From: Adiantum capillus-veneris
Taxonomy: Eukaryota > Streptophyta > Polypodiopsida > Polypodiales > Pteridaceae
Assembly (NCBI GenBank): GCA_014529385.2
Contig: CM043970.1
Span: 40,603,279 to 40,667,278, forward strand
Direction of reading: 5' to 3'
Length of the DNA: 64,000 nt
Shown in pieces: positions 10,705 through 22,500 of this stretch. How positions within the stretch are numbered: the first letter of the stretch is position 1; every line of letters starts with the position of its first letter. The notes below the pieces were generated by a model, which saw nothing but the letters and a program-made list of their open reading frames with translations, was not told the origin of the DNA and did not search any database. The translations under genes were made by a program, and so were the position numbers.

Positions 10705-10977
10705 CGCAGTCCTAGGGCGGGAAAAACCTCAACCTGTGTTGGAACATCAACCTCCCTTACCCCAGGAAAATAGGGCTATGGTAAGGATTTCTCAACCCAT
10801 AGAACCACCTTCTGATCAGAGTATGGTCCAAGTTGTCTCATATTGGAAGATTCAAACAATACTTATGAGAGGGGATTTGATGGGAATGCATATGCTCCAG
10901 AGGGGCACAATCCATGGATAATTCCTGAAGAGATGCCCGAGCCCTCTCACATAGCATAACCAACTAAAAACCATTAC

Positions 10978-11217
10978 TTGGTCAATGAAAATATGCTTAT
11001 GTTCATGGAAAATCAGGGCTACAAACCTAGGGGGTATCCTCTTAGAGCAAGACAACCGATGGGGGCTCCACAAGCTTCTCCACCACCTATAGGACCATGC
11101 TATGAATGTGGTGGTGATCATTGGGCAAGAGTTTGTCCAAACAAAGGAGAATGGGTAAAACTTTTTGGATTTTGTGATGGATGTATCAGTGACCATCTCA
11201 TTCCACACTGTCCATAA
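10978..11217 (+). pseudogene. Gag zinc knuckle (nucleocapsid) of the Tat-like element
   Basis: An open 79-codon segment contains CYECGGDHWARVC, a CCHC knuckle with three instead of four residues between the second Cys and His, and a second Cys-rich part, CDGCISDHLIPHC. CCHC knuckles bind RNA in retroelement nucleocapsids. It lies at the right distance after the gag core, separated by a frame-broken, Pro-rich linker (10705-10977). Confidence 0.7.
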
Positions 11218-11728
11218 AACCCTGACAACAAAGGGAAAGCAACCATGAACAAGATGGGGGTTGTGCCAAGCTCAAGTGGATCAAAAATAAAACCAAATAT
11301 TTTGATAAATGTGGTAACTAGAGCTTAAGCACATGACACAGAAAAGAACATCCCAGCCAGCCAAACAAAGATAGAAAATTTGTCTGTCCGAACCCCTAGG
11401 AAATCCTAGAAGGCAAAATGAGACAAGATGAAAGCCAAAAGAGAAAAAGAAAAAGCGGCATTGGAAACCAAATAACTAAAAACAGAGGAACAACTGCAAA
11501 GGGAAAGAGACCTTAAGGAAAACAACGAGATAAAAAAACCATCGGTTATACCATCGAGAGGATCTGTCTTGGTAGACAAGGTGTTCGAACCTTTGGAGGT
11601 AATTTTAAAAGCTTACGAGGCAAGGCTACAGCCTAACCAAATCCAAGAGGATAGGTGGCTCACATACCCTCATCAGGGCTATGAGAAAGAGAGGCTAAAT
11701 ATGTGCAAGTAGCTCATCTCAAGCGCTT
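11218..11728 (+). other. Charged linker of gag-pol, frame-broken
   Basis: Plus-strand translation is Lys/Glu-rich (for example KMKAKREKEKAALETK near 11425) with stops, consistent with the charged gag-protease linker of the element. No separate gene is seen. Confidence 0.45.
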
Positions 11729-12172
11729 ATGGAACCATCAGTTCCTACTGCTCCAAAAACTGAGATATTAACCCGAGAAAAGATTCAAGAGTTAGAGGGG
11801 CGGGGAATTGAAAGGGTAGACCGGCCAGATTTTGTAGTCGAAGCACCATTGGATATGAGGGTGGCAGCCACTACGACAGATGGAATGTATTCTCAAGCAC
11901 CACTGCCAATTACGGAAGTAAAAGAACAATGGCCTCAGGAGCTATGGGAACAGATTAGGAATAGAAAAGATGGAAGTGCTACACTTCTATCAGCTCACAT
12001 CCCAAAGATCCACTTGGAGCATGAGCTATATCCAAATGACATCAGATCACTGTATGGTGATGCAGGTACAACAATATTGGAAGACAATAAATCGCAGTCG
12101 TTGAAGACTTTACCTTCATTTCTTGGTAACCATGAAACTCGATCGGAAGTGAAGAAAGTACCGTCTCAATGA
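11729..12172 (+). pseudogene. Tat-like gypsy pol, segment before the protease
   Basis: A 147-codon open frame, hydrophilic, with an EKIQELEGRGIERVDRP region and a C-terminal KTLPSFLG stretch. After one stop the frame continues as KTLDELMSSPIRCTLTLLELL at about 12200-12262, a helix pair preceding the protease. Position between the gag knuckle and the DSGA protease motif assigns it to this element; it has no catalytic motif of its own. Confidence 0.55.
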
Positions 12173-12239
12173 AAAGCCAATCCTAAGATGATGGATACTA
12201 AAACTCTTGACGAGCTGATGTCATCCCCTATCCGTTGTA

Positions 12240-12896
12240 CACTAACTCTTTTAGAGTTACTGTAAATCAGCTGCAACTTTGGGAGGAGGTTGGGATAAAT
12301 TAGGGAAAAATAGAGCTAATAATTCTGCCACCCAATGCTTCTCCAAACACACTGAAGACACAACCTTCAAAACAAACTAAACATGAGCCAGAACCAATGA
12401 ACAAGGTAGGGGATTATTGTGAAGGTGAAGAAGGAAATACTACCCTGCCGGGGGAGTACAAAGAGGTTAAGTCGATAGCAATATTGGATAGTGGGGCTGG
12501 AATAGCCATAGCTACCAAATCGATGTGGGAAAATGGGGAAAACCTGCTCTTTGAAAGACTAGAATGAAACTTCAATTGGCAAATGGGTATTTGGAAAGAA
12601 CCATTGGCATCTTGGATCAGATTGTGGTAACCTCGTGCAGAATTGCATATGAACACACTTTTGCTATTATGAATTTCAATGAGAGCAGTAATTTCAATAT
12701 CATATTGGGCAGACCATTCATGCATCAACTCAAAATGATGCAAGATTGGGGTTACTACTATATCTATTTAAGGAACAAGGATGTCACTACAAAAATTAGT
12801 GTCACAGATCATAGCTATAGAGATGTAGAACGAACCCCAGGAGAAGACTTGAACTCCACAACTGACCAAGAGGAGGGAATACCAGCTTGGCTATAG
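12240..12896 (+). pseudogene. Tat-like gypsy aspartic protease (retropepsin)
   Basis: The catalytic loop reads AILDSGAGIAIATK at about 12475-12520 (DSG triad). After a single frameshift at about 12565 the frame 12564-12896 gives LQLANGYLERTIGILD, then FNIILGRPFMHQLKMMQDWG (12695-12750), the conserved ILGRPFM helix. Both halves of a retropepsin monomer are therefore present. The enzyme would process Gag-Pol. The frameshift within the domain and the stop at 12894 make this copy inactive. Confidence 0.75.
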
Positions 12897-13284
12897 AACA
12901 AAGGTCACCAGTGGGGACAAGAGAAACTTCCGAAGGTGGAAGTTTAAAAAGGAAAAATTGCATTCTTGATAGGACTACACAAGACGAGGCATATATACCA
13001 GAGCCTTTTCCAAAAGAGATGTTCGAACCTTTTGGATGGCAGTTAGTGTCACAAATCATAGCTATAGAGATGTAGAATGAACCCCAGGAGAAAACTTGAA
13101 CTCCACGACTGGCCAAGAGGGGGGAATACCGGCTTGGCTACAGAACAAAGCTCACCAGTGGATGGGAGAAGCTTCCGAAGGTGGAAGTTTAAAAAAGAAA
13201 AATTACATTCTTGATAGGACTACACAAGAGGAGGCATATATTCTAGAGCCTTTTCCAAAAGAGATGTTTGAACCTTTTGGATGA
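12798..13284. repeat. ~247-bp tandem duplication inside pol
   Basis: Unit 1 at 12798-13044 and unit 2 at 13045-13284 start with GTGTCACAGATCATAGCT and GTGTCACAAATCATAGCT and stay about 90% alike to CCTTTTGGATG at both ends. Each carries one YIPEPFPKEMFEPFG-type segment. The unit is not a multiple of three at its ends (247 at the start, 245 at the end), so it also disturbs the frame. Confidence 0.9.
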
Positions 13285-13754
13285 GGATTAAAGCGGAAGA
13301 TCAGCATAAGATAGCTTTTACGCCAAAGTCGGGTGTATTTTCCTCCAAGGTAATGCCTTTTGGCCTGACTAATTCCCTTGCTACATTTCAAAGACTAATG
13401 AGCCACACATTCAAAGAATATCTCAGACAATTTCTGGAGATTTACATGGATGATCTTTGTGTTTATTCTCATCAAAGAAGTGACCACATCACTCATCTAG
13501 GAAAAGTCTCTGAAAAGTGAAGAATATATCGTATTTACTTAAACCCGAAAAAATGCGTCTTCATGGTAAGACAAGGTAAAATTTTGGGCCACATTGTGTC
13601 CAAAAACGGAATTTCAACTTATCAAGAGAAGGTACAAATAAGTGTTGCACTACCGAGACCAACGAAGATGAAAGAAGTGCAAGCATTTATGGGGCATTGT
13701 AGGTACTACAGGTGCTTCATATATATGTATGTTGTAATAGCTAAGCCGTTGTAA
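13281..13754 (+). pseudogene. Tat-like gypsy reverse transcriptase (truncated)
   Basis: The frame 13281-13520 starts inside the RT palm (AEDQHKIAFTPKSG), then VMPFGLTNSLATFQRLM, and the catalytic YMDD at 13443-13454. A frameshift at about 13520 leads to 13563-13754 with MVRQGKILGHIVSKNGIST and EVQAFMGHCRYY. The fingers part of RT, with the first catalytic Asp, is missing: the sequence jumps from the FEPFGW linker straight into the palm. The homologous minus-strand copy at 1905-3470 still has the missing part. Confidence 0.85.
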
Positions 13755-13774
13755 GCACTCATTGCTAAGTTCGA

Positions 13775-14267
13775 ATGGACGGAAGAATGCGAGCAGGCTT
13801 TCCAAAAATTGAAGCAGCAATTAATTTTTGCTCCAATTTTGCAAGCCCCTTACTGGAGCAAAATCTTTCATGTTCATGTAGATGCATCAGCCTATGCCAT
13901 CGGATGCATATTAGCCCAGCCGAGAGAGAAGGAAATGGATTTTCCCATTTGCTACTCTAGTCGGAAAGAGAAAAATTATACCACTACGGAAAGAGAGGGT
14001 ATGGGGATGATATATGCTGTCAAAAGATTCAGACACTACCTTCTTGCAAACAAGTTTGTTTTCTTCGTGGATCACCAAGCACTGTTATATCTAGTAAATA
14101 AACCTTGCAACACTAGACGAATTGTTCGTTTGTTTATAATATTGCTTGAGTTTGACTTCACAGTAGTCGTAAAAAATGGGACTACACACACAAGAGCAGA
14201 TCATCTTTCACAAATGTTCCATGGAGAATCACTTGAGGGTGTTGATGATGACCTTCCATCTATTTAA
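13775..14267 (+). pseudogene. Tat-like gypsy RNase H (RT_RNaseH)
   Basis: Motifs in order: FHVHVDASAYAIGCILAQ (first catalytic Asp, about 13870-13920), NYTTTEREGMGMIYAVKRFR (catalytic Glu, 13975-14035), VFFVDHQALLYLV (second Asp, 14060-14100) and a TRADHLSQM end (14190-14215). This is the gypsy RNase H that removes the RNA template during reverse transcription. The domain is nearly open from 13809 to 14267; the first 30 bp lie in another frame. Confidence 0.85.
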
Positions 14268-14418
14268 CATCAAAAGGGTACCACGATGGAGTGAAGAGGT
14301 CATTCTTCTACTCACAATCAGGTCATTACAGATAGAAAGACAACCATCAATTATACATCAAACACAAAATCTCTAGCTTTTAGCAGGACGACTGTACAAA
14401 CACGGTAAGGATGGGATA

Positions 14419-15087
14419 TTGAGACTATGTGTAGAGCCCAAAGAATCCACCTACTACCTCAAACAGGCTCATATACAAAATACGGGATTTCACAAAGGAG
14501 AAATGCAGACAGGCCAAAGGCTAAAGAGATTGGGAGTCTACTGGCTAAACATGGAACACAGTGTCCATACATATGTAAAATCCTGTGATAGCTATACAAA
14601 ACAATCTCCAATGGAGCATGCCACCCTATTTCGAGTAGTACAAGCACCCAAATGGAATACTCACATAGGTGAGTACTTAAAAAACAAGACCTGCCCAGAG
14701 GAATGGAGCAAAGCAAGAATGAAAATTGTAGAAAAAGAGGCCAAACACTATCTGCTCATTGCCAACCAACTGTATAGGCAGAGAAAGAACAAACAACTAC
14801 GGTTGTGTGCTTCAAAAAGTGAATATTACGTTATCTTAGATCAAGCACACTCAGGACATCCAGAGGGACATTTCTCTGCTGATAAAACGGCAAAGCTCAT
14901 GCTACACTCAGGCATATGGTGGCCAACCTTGTTTATGGATGTAGAGACGTATGTCAAACAATCTGATGAATTTCAATGCACAAAACCACCCCTACGGAGA
15001 GATGAAATGCCACTAAGGACAATGATGGGGGTACGTGCTTTCACCAAATGGGGTATTGACTTCATTGGTCCCATGATACCTCCATGA
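14419..15087 (+). pseudogene. Integrase N-terminal region with two H2C2-like modules
   Basis: A 222-codon open segment. The first zinc-binding-like module is QAHIQNTGFHKGEMQTGQRL to VKSCDSYTK (14460-14605; His, His, Cys kept, last Cys replaced by Tyr). After a 70-residue spacer a second module, QAHSGHPEGHFSADKTAKLM to QSDEFQCTKPP (14840-14990), has both His but the first Cys is Ser. It ends in KWGIDFIGPM, containing the first catalytic Asp of the integrase core (15045-15075). Integrases normally have a single H2C2 module. Confidence 0.75.
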
Positions 15088-15864
15088 TATAGGACGCATG
15101 CATAATACATCATAGTAGCAAAACAGATTACATGAAGAAATGGACGGAAGCAAAGGCAACCCCAAAAAAATGATGCAAGAACTACAGCTCAGTTCCTTTT
15201 CGAACACATCTTTACGAGATATGGACTAACTATCAAAATAGTGAGCAATAGGGGAACACACTTTTTAAACGACGTCATTGAAAGCCTTCTTGACAAATTC
15301 ATGGTGGTCCATCGCAAATCGGCACCCTATTATCCGCAAGCTAATGGGCAAGCAGAGAGTACCAACAAAATCTTATGCACCGTACTCACCAAAATAGTCA
15401 ATGACTCAAGAAATGATTGGGATCAAAAGCTACACAAAGCCTTATGGGCTTACAGAGTAGATTTTAAACTTCCATTGGCATGACTCCCTTTAACCTGGTA
15501 TTCAGGATTAATGCAATCCTACCATTGGAATTCTTAATCAAAACCCTAAGAGTGGCAACACAAATAGGATGGACGGGCCATGAGCTATCGGAGAGACTAG
15601 ACACCCTGGAACAATTAGATGAAACCCGACTTAGAGCGGTAGCTGGGATATATGCTCAAAAAAAAGCAAATGAAGGATTTCCATGATCAACACGTGATCG
15701 GCAAGGAGTTCCAAAAAGGGGATTACGTTTTAATGTATACCCTCAAACAACACTCCAAAATTCTCAAAAAGCAAGGGATGGGGCCTTTTGTAATAGATGA
15801 CATATCACAAAGTGGCGCCATCAATCTTGCAACATTAATAGCGAGGAGATGCCTAATTGGATGA
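15088..15864 (+). pseudogene. Integrase catalytic core and C-terminal domain
   Basis: After a frame-broken stretch the frame 15241-15483 reads VSNRGTHFLNDV, where the second Asp of the DDE triad (normally in SDxGTHF) is Asn, then YYPQANGQAESTNKIL with the catalytic Glu. 15480-15686 gives TPFNLVFRINAILPLEFLI and an ETRLRAVAGIYAQKK helix, and 15652-15864 the C-terminal GDYVLMYTLKQHSKILKKQG and GPFVIDDIS, the SH3-like tail that binds DNA. The Asp-to-Asn change alone would abolish strand transfer; frameshifts also break the gene. Confidence 0.85.
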
Positions 15865-16180
15865 GTGGCTGCAGATTAAATAAATATCTTCTTCCGCTCT
15901 GACACCAGAAGAACTCGCAACAATACATGCAGCAGCTCAGCGCAGAAGTCAAGCACATGACATTCGGGAACAGGCGCAGCAAGAAGCCAAAATCAGAATA
16001 TTAAAGCGCGAGGAGCAAACAAACTTTCAAAGAAAAGCACAACAGAATGATGCTATTAATACTACTCCGATAGCATCCATACAACCGGCAGCTACATGGT
16101 TAGGAGGAATGGATCTACGCGGCATTAATTTACAACTTGCAGATGGCACCACCGGGCGAGCATTAGTGGACATTGGGGCC

Positions 16181-16182
<2 letters not shown>
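15865..16182 (+). pseudogene. Charged C-terminal tail of the Tat-like pol
   Basis: In the frame following the integrase C-terminus the sequence reads WMSGCRLNKYLLPLTPEELA and then a long Arg/Gln/Glu-rich helix (AQRRSQAHDIREQAQQEAKI, 15935-15995), probably coiled coil. It ends in GRALVDIGARC, a phrase like a retropepsin catalytic loop, directly before the (GT)n tract. Whether the last 60 bp belong to this element or to a second, truncated one is not clear. Confidence 0.5.

Positions 16183-16240
<58 letters not shown>
16183..16240. repeat. (GT)29 microsatellite
   Basis: Uninterrupted GT tract at the end of the Tat-like pol tail. Confidence 0.97.
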
Positions 16241-16243
<3 letters not shown>

Positions 16244-17160
16244 CATTGTGTGGTAGCGTGCATTTTATCGTATTCCACAACAGTAATAAGGTACCTTACT
16301 GCACAATGTGAGTGTGTGCGTAAGCTGTCCTATGAAATAGTGCTTACCACGGAGGCATCACCTCGTTTACGCAGGGAGTACGGTGTCCTTGTGGTAAGTA
16401 TTGGCTCACTGTCTAGGTACTACGTCGCTGACGCGGCAAATCTAGTTTCCTTATGGTGAGTGAACTTCCCTTGCCCTTCCTAAAAAAACATATGGGCATC
16501 AATTGATAATGCGGCTATATGATGCTCGTATGCAAGCCATTATTGATCTTTAGATTCACGCCGCACTAGATCGGTAACATGGCTAATTGAGTGTCGTTTG
16601 AAGCATTTGTTTTGCCATGAGTGTGGCATTCAAGTCGTTAACCGATCTGTATGAACGCCATATAATTTGTATGCGCATGTGGAGTTCATTTTTTTTAATA
16701 TTAAGTATATGAAATACTTGATCAATAACGCGACCGTGAAGAGTATTTCATATACAAATGTTTGAATTGTCTGAAATTGTTTGTTTTTAAGTGTTCTTGT
16801 AAAAATATATACTATCTAATCATATTCAACAAAAAAATTTATTCATCAATCATCATTGTTATTTTAAATGCTACATTACAGAAGTAATATTCACACTATA
16901 CTATTTCTCTATGTTTACAAATAGCTAATATACTTTCAATTTAAAAAAGTATATGCACACATTTTGCATGTAAGAAATTCATTTTAATCTTTTTAAAGAG
17001 CAAGACGTTCTTTGCAATTTATCTTAAAATCGCACCAAATTTGCAATGTTTTTTCACGAAATTGAATATTATTAATGTCTTAAAATGAGCTAAAATGAGA
17101 TTGACAAGCTGTACATCACGATGCACATGTCTTTTATTGTATCAATTTTTTTTAAAGTGT
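16241..17160. other. No gene recognised
   Basis: 16241-16450 is an open, balanced-composition stretch (frame continuing through the GT tract) without recognisable motif. From about 16680 the sequence is strongly AT-rich and stop-rich. No copy of the 5' LTR of the Tat-like element was recognised here. Confidence 0.4.
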
Positions 17161-17161
17161 T

Positions 17162-17652
17162 AACGTGAAAAATATAAACTCGCGTCTTATGTTTTATCAC
17201 AATATATTAAAATGATTTGGGTTTTTAACGTGTTCTATTAGATCTGGATGATTTTCTTAGGTGTTACTTTTTTTTATTGCATTCTGCACGATTAAACATA
17301 GCAATTTAAAGTGAAAATGATTATCAACCTAAATGAAGATAATCTTGCACAATTTTTTGAAGACTTTAAGTCATGGTTATGGTTTGTATGAACTAGAGTA
17401 AGAGTGCAACGTGCAAAATATGAACTGATGTCTTATGGTTTATCACAATATGTTGAAATGTTTTGGATTTTTAACCTGTATTGTTTAATCTAGATGGTTT
17501 TCTTAAGAGTTACTTTTTTTTGCGTTTTACACGATTAAACATAGCAAGTTAAAGTGAAAATGGTTTTCAATCTGTATTAATATAATTGTGCACATTTTTT
17601 TGAAGTCTTCAAGTCACAAATATGGTTTGCCTGAGAGTGCCAGTGCACCCAT
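17162..17652. repeat. ~246-bp AT-rich tandem duplication
   Basis: Two head-to-tail copies starting at 17162 and 17408 with matching blocks TTTATCACAATAT, CGATTAAACATAGCAA, TTAAAGTGAAAATG and TTTTTTGAAGNCTT in the same order. No coding potential in the repeat itself. Confidence 0.85.
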
Positions 17653-18028
17653 GAAACTATATTTGATATGTGTTTTTTTATTGTCCAATGCAAAAATGAC
17701 GCCAAAGCAAAAGAAAATTATTATGCATGCCATTCAAAAAGAATATATTTTGGCAATATCATCATGTGTAATGACTAGTCGCATACAACAGATTAATGAA
17801 AGTGATGTCTTCATTAAAGACCTCACTAGTGCTATCTGGGAGAACATAGAGCGCAGGCTGCGAGGCGAAGGCCAGTATGAGTTGCTGATTCCAACAGGGA
17901 TCCGAGAATTTGACCTCCACCGCAAGGTCAAGACAGTGTCGGGCAATAAAGTTTGCTACAGAGACTTATTATCACCTCTTGTGTTTCATTTGTGTAATGC
18001 AAATAGTAGACGATGTGCAATCTGCTGA
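17588..18028 (+). CDS. Hypothetical 146-codon ORF
   Basis: Not recognised. The open frame begins in the tail of the tandem duplication, so the first about 20 codons are unlikely to be real. An internal segment (about 17700-17960) is well balanced and hydrophilic: KQKKIIMHAIQKEYILAIS, then ENIERRLRGEGQYELLIPT and FDLHRKVKTVSGNKV. A downstream frame, 17985-18165, reads ADKIFHKEYIICLSWQMSID and could be a frameshifted continuation. It looks like a decayed protein-coding segment of about 150 residues rather than random sequence, but family, start and end are unknown. Confidence 0.35.
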   Translation: MHIFLKSSSHKYGLPESASAPMKLYLICVFLLSNAKMTPKQKKIIMHAIQKEYILAISSCVMTSRIQQINESDVFIKDLTSAIWENIERRLRGEGQYELLIPTGIREFDLHRKVKTVSGNKVCYRDLLSPLVFHLCNANSRRCAIC

Positions 18029-18429
18029 CAAGATATTCCACAAGGAATATATTATATGTTTGTCATGGCAAATGAGTATAGATTCATGCAAGCCCACCAA
18101 GACACCTCTACGCACAATTAGAAATCTATTTGGTAACAAAGATGCAGGTTCTGAGCATAACAATTGACTTCAATAGATTATGTATAATCACTACTATGAA
18201 GCATTATATATGATCAAAACATGTTGAATACAAGCTCTTTCATAATGGTTTTTGACACAATCTTCATTCTATTCTCAAGCTATATTGAATTTGTGAAGTT
18301 TTTATCTTGTTCAGAGTCTGAGTGTTGTGGGTCTTCTTATAATTCAACTTCCACATCTATTATCATATTCTATTCTATTTCGTCTATAGTGCAATGAGAT
18401 ACACTGACATTGAACTCTTCTTCATCTTT

Positions 18430-20003
18430 GTTTTGACAATCATACACCTAGACTGGCATTTCCTCCTCGTAGAGCCAGCACATTTGATGTGACGCAATAT
18501 CTTTTTGTTGCAAAACATATACAGTAATTTTCAACTCTGTATGTCAATAATCTGTTGCGAATAGTGCTATGAACATACTTGTACATACTCCAGTTTCTCT
18601 CCGAACTTGAGTTTACTACACATTGCTCTAGTACTTTCATTGCAAGGGGACGTAAGGTTGAGTAATCCTCTCCACCATTCATCATCCACCACTTCCATGC
18701 AGGTTGCTCTTTTGTCATTAAACTGTACAAAATCATTCACAAAAGGACCTTCTTTTAGTTTAAATGCACTTATTTCTTTGATACAATCAATTCGGTCCTT
18801 AACATTAGAGTAGAGCGTGTTGACCACATGGTTGACCACCTCTGTATTGGACATCAGATCTAAATTCTAGTCTTCGGATCGAGTATGTAAGCCACACTAT
18901 GGAGTGGACTATGAGCGCTCTTCCATCTTGCATGAGAATACTTGGCCAAAATTCTTTGTTGTTTGACAAAGAATGGTAGTCACCACTCCTCTACTACAAA
19001 CTCTTTTAGCTCCTCAAAAATATTCAAGACTTTGTTAGACTAACCACCATGTGATCCACGCTTTGCCTATATTTGGCACCTTCTGATCAGAATCACGAAC
19101 ATAACGGGCATCATTACATGGTATGCATCCATTATACTCCTCCACCAAGCAGGCTTATTTATGGACCCACGTAGATGTAATTTTCTCTTTCATTTTTTCT
19201 TTATGCTCAAGCTGCCATTTGTCAAAGGCGATGCAGTTGAAAGTATCAATCACAGTGCACTTATTGCACAGGAGTGATTCCAATGTATAAAAGTGTGTGC
19301 AAAACCGAGTTTCAACAGAAAGTTTCAACATCATTGACATGCGCACTTTGTACAAATCGAGCACTCTTTGTTGTTTCAAGATGAACTTCACAACTTGTCC
19401 CACTGTGTCAATTATTTTGGCAAACCATGTGGTTTTCTTCACTAATATACCAATCCTTCAGCACCAAGTTTAAACTGTGCGTATTAAAACCATTGGCAAA
19501 AATGTATGGAAAGCACTTTTTTATTAATTTGCTAGCATTTTTACATTTCTTTGCATTGTCCCTGACTACTTGAATGACATGTTCAACACCAATTTCTCTA
19601 ATTACATTAATCAAGACCTCATAAATATATTTTCCACATTTAATTGCACCAAAATTATCAATCGCCTTTATGAACGTTTCTCTCCTTGGACAAACGAACA
19701 TTACATTGATCAGTGGTCTTCTTTGAACGTTAGACCAATTACCATCACTCACAAGTGTGCATCCTGAAAGCAAAATATTCCCAAGTAATATTTTGGAAGC
19801 ACCTCCTTGACTTAGATGTAACATTTATCCAAGAGATCATTTCGTATCGTGTGATACAAAGGAGCTAAAAATCCTGGGCCAAACTCATCAATTTCTTGGG
19901 CAGAAATAGTGTTGCTATGAAAGATTCTATTGTGGGGTGAAGGCCATACATTCTTAGGATTCCATTGAAAATTGGGTAGGGATTTATCTAAAGTCCAATA
20001 CAA
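18430..20003 (-). pseudogene. hAT transposase pseudogene (DUF659 and dimerisation domain)
   Basis: Minus strand. An N-terminal part (19812-20003) contains EIDEFGPGFLAPLYHTIRND; 19408-19824 is a DUF659-type core with LVSDGNWSNVQRRPLINVMF, the first catalytic Asp region, and HVIQVVRDNAKKCKNASKLI with the second; 19155-19442 continues with FAKIIDTVGQVVKFI and CTVIDTFNCIAFDKW. The C-terminal hAT dimerisation region appears at 18440-18736: WWMMNGGEDYSTLRPLAMKV, SSERNWSMYKYVHS and RNRLLTYRVENY. Several frameshifts separate the blocks. No BED finger is seen and no terminal repeats were found. It would have cut and pasted a hAT DNA transposon. Confidence 0.85.
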
Positions 20004-20234
20004 TCAATGGAAGGCTCTACACAATGTTGTGAAGGACCATGTAGTTGATTGAAAAGCAAGAAATGAGAAGGCAGAAGTGTGGAAAGCCTTGGATGAAGTC
20101 TTCTCTTACTGTGATAAAAGTCATTGGGGAAAGAATGACCCCTCAAACTTTAAGAAATATTTTATTAGAATCAAGAAGGCGAAGAAAAGTGCTTAGAGCT
20201 CAGAGCACTTCACACACTACATCATAGGACACCT
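20004..20234. other. Spacer between hAT and copia fragments
   Basis: No recognisable gene. A 60-codon frame at 20045-20227 is basic but has no motif and is probably chance. Confidence 0.4.
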
Positions 20235-20565
20235 CAAAGTTTGACTATTGATTTTTGCTCATTTATGAGCATTGCTAGTGGAAGACCCATCACTAGAACT
20301 TTGAGTTTGTTTTGTTTTAGAGGTAACATCCTCAAATGTGACTCTTTTATATTCAATTTTCTTAAGAGGTTGTATATACTCATTAAAGATCACATCAAAA
20401 CTTTTGATAATCTTACGAGATTCTCAATGTCATAGACAATAAGCCATCTCACCATCGGCACCATAACCAGCAGAGATGCATTTAGCAGAATTTGGACCAA
20501 GCTTTAATCTAAGTGCTTTTGGTACATGGGCATATGTCTTACAACCAACACATTGATGTGGGTGG
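20235..20565 (-). pseudogene. Ty1/copia pol fragment, end of integrase
   Basis: Minus-strand translation gives GCKTYAHVPKALRLKLGPNS, then KCISAGYGADGEMAYCL, a one-stop gap, ESRKIIKSFDVIFNEYIQ, and a Ser/Thr-rich tail. This is the well-known copia segment just after the integrase core (GCxAxxHVPxxxRxKLxxKs, CIFLGY, RDVxFxE). The RT expected downstream on the minus strand is absent; hAT sequence lies there. Confidence 0.75.
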
Positions 20566-21915
<1,350 letters not shown>

Positions 21916-22231
21916 CACAATTTTCAATGTTGTATTCTCTCATTGTGGTTACTATTTTCCCATTAGGGACCTAAATTTATCCAAATTGACTCCAATTTAT
22001 CATAATTGACTCCTCTTGAAATTGATTTCCACTTGTAAAAGATTTGGCTAGGCCAAGTGATTAGGTTAGGGTGTGAGTGTGGGTGGCGAGGTGTTGGGTT
22101 GAACACCTCACAATCAAACACCTTAGCTTAGTCAACATCTAAATGTGCATCATAATTAGATTAATTTACTACTATATTATGGTGTACCAAGGTCCAATAC
22201 TGGACCTAAGATGAGAGTGGCATTCTATTTT

Positions 22232-22294
22232 CAAGGATGAGTTGGTTAAAAAGTGTGTTCACGCTTTCACACCCTTGAAACCAACTCATCTTGG
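22232..22294. repeat. Imperfect inverted repeat (hairpin)
   Basis: Arms GATGAGTTGGTT (22236-22247) and AACCAACTCATC (22279-22290) are complementary, and the inner GTGTG/CACAC pair extends the stem after a small internal loop. It lies in non-coding sequence; a second short hairpin, AGGTCC..GGACCT, is at 22190-22208. Confidence 0.7.
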
Positions 22295-22419
22295 AATATA
22301 AGGAGATGCTCGATCATTACTTCACTTTACAAACCAATATTTACTTTAAAACCTAGCAACAATATACCTCCACATTGAGGATCTGCATGTTGTTTATGCC
22401 TCGAGAAAAATGATGCATC

Positions 22420-22500
22420 CATAGTTGGATACATTGGTGCAGATTATGCAGGGAATGTAGATGAGGTTGATTGTGCTTTCTACAACCTCTTGCACCTCCT
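22420..22500 (+). pseudogene. Possible Ty1/copia RNase H fragment
   Basis: Plus-strand translation reads SIVGYIGADYAGNVDEVDCA, which follows the copia RNase H start (GYxDADxAGdxD) with the catalytic Asp replaced by Gly-Ala. Only about 25 residues are recognisable; the rest is too decayed to follow. Confidence 0.4.
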
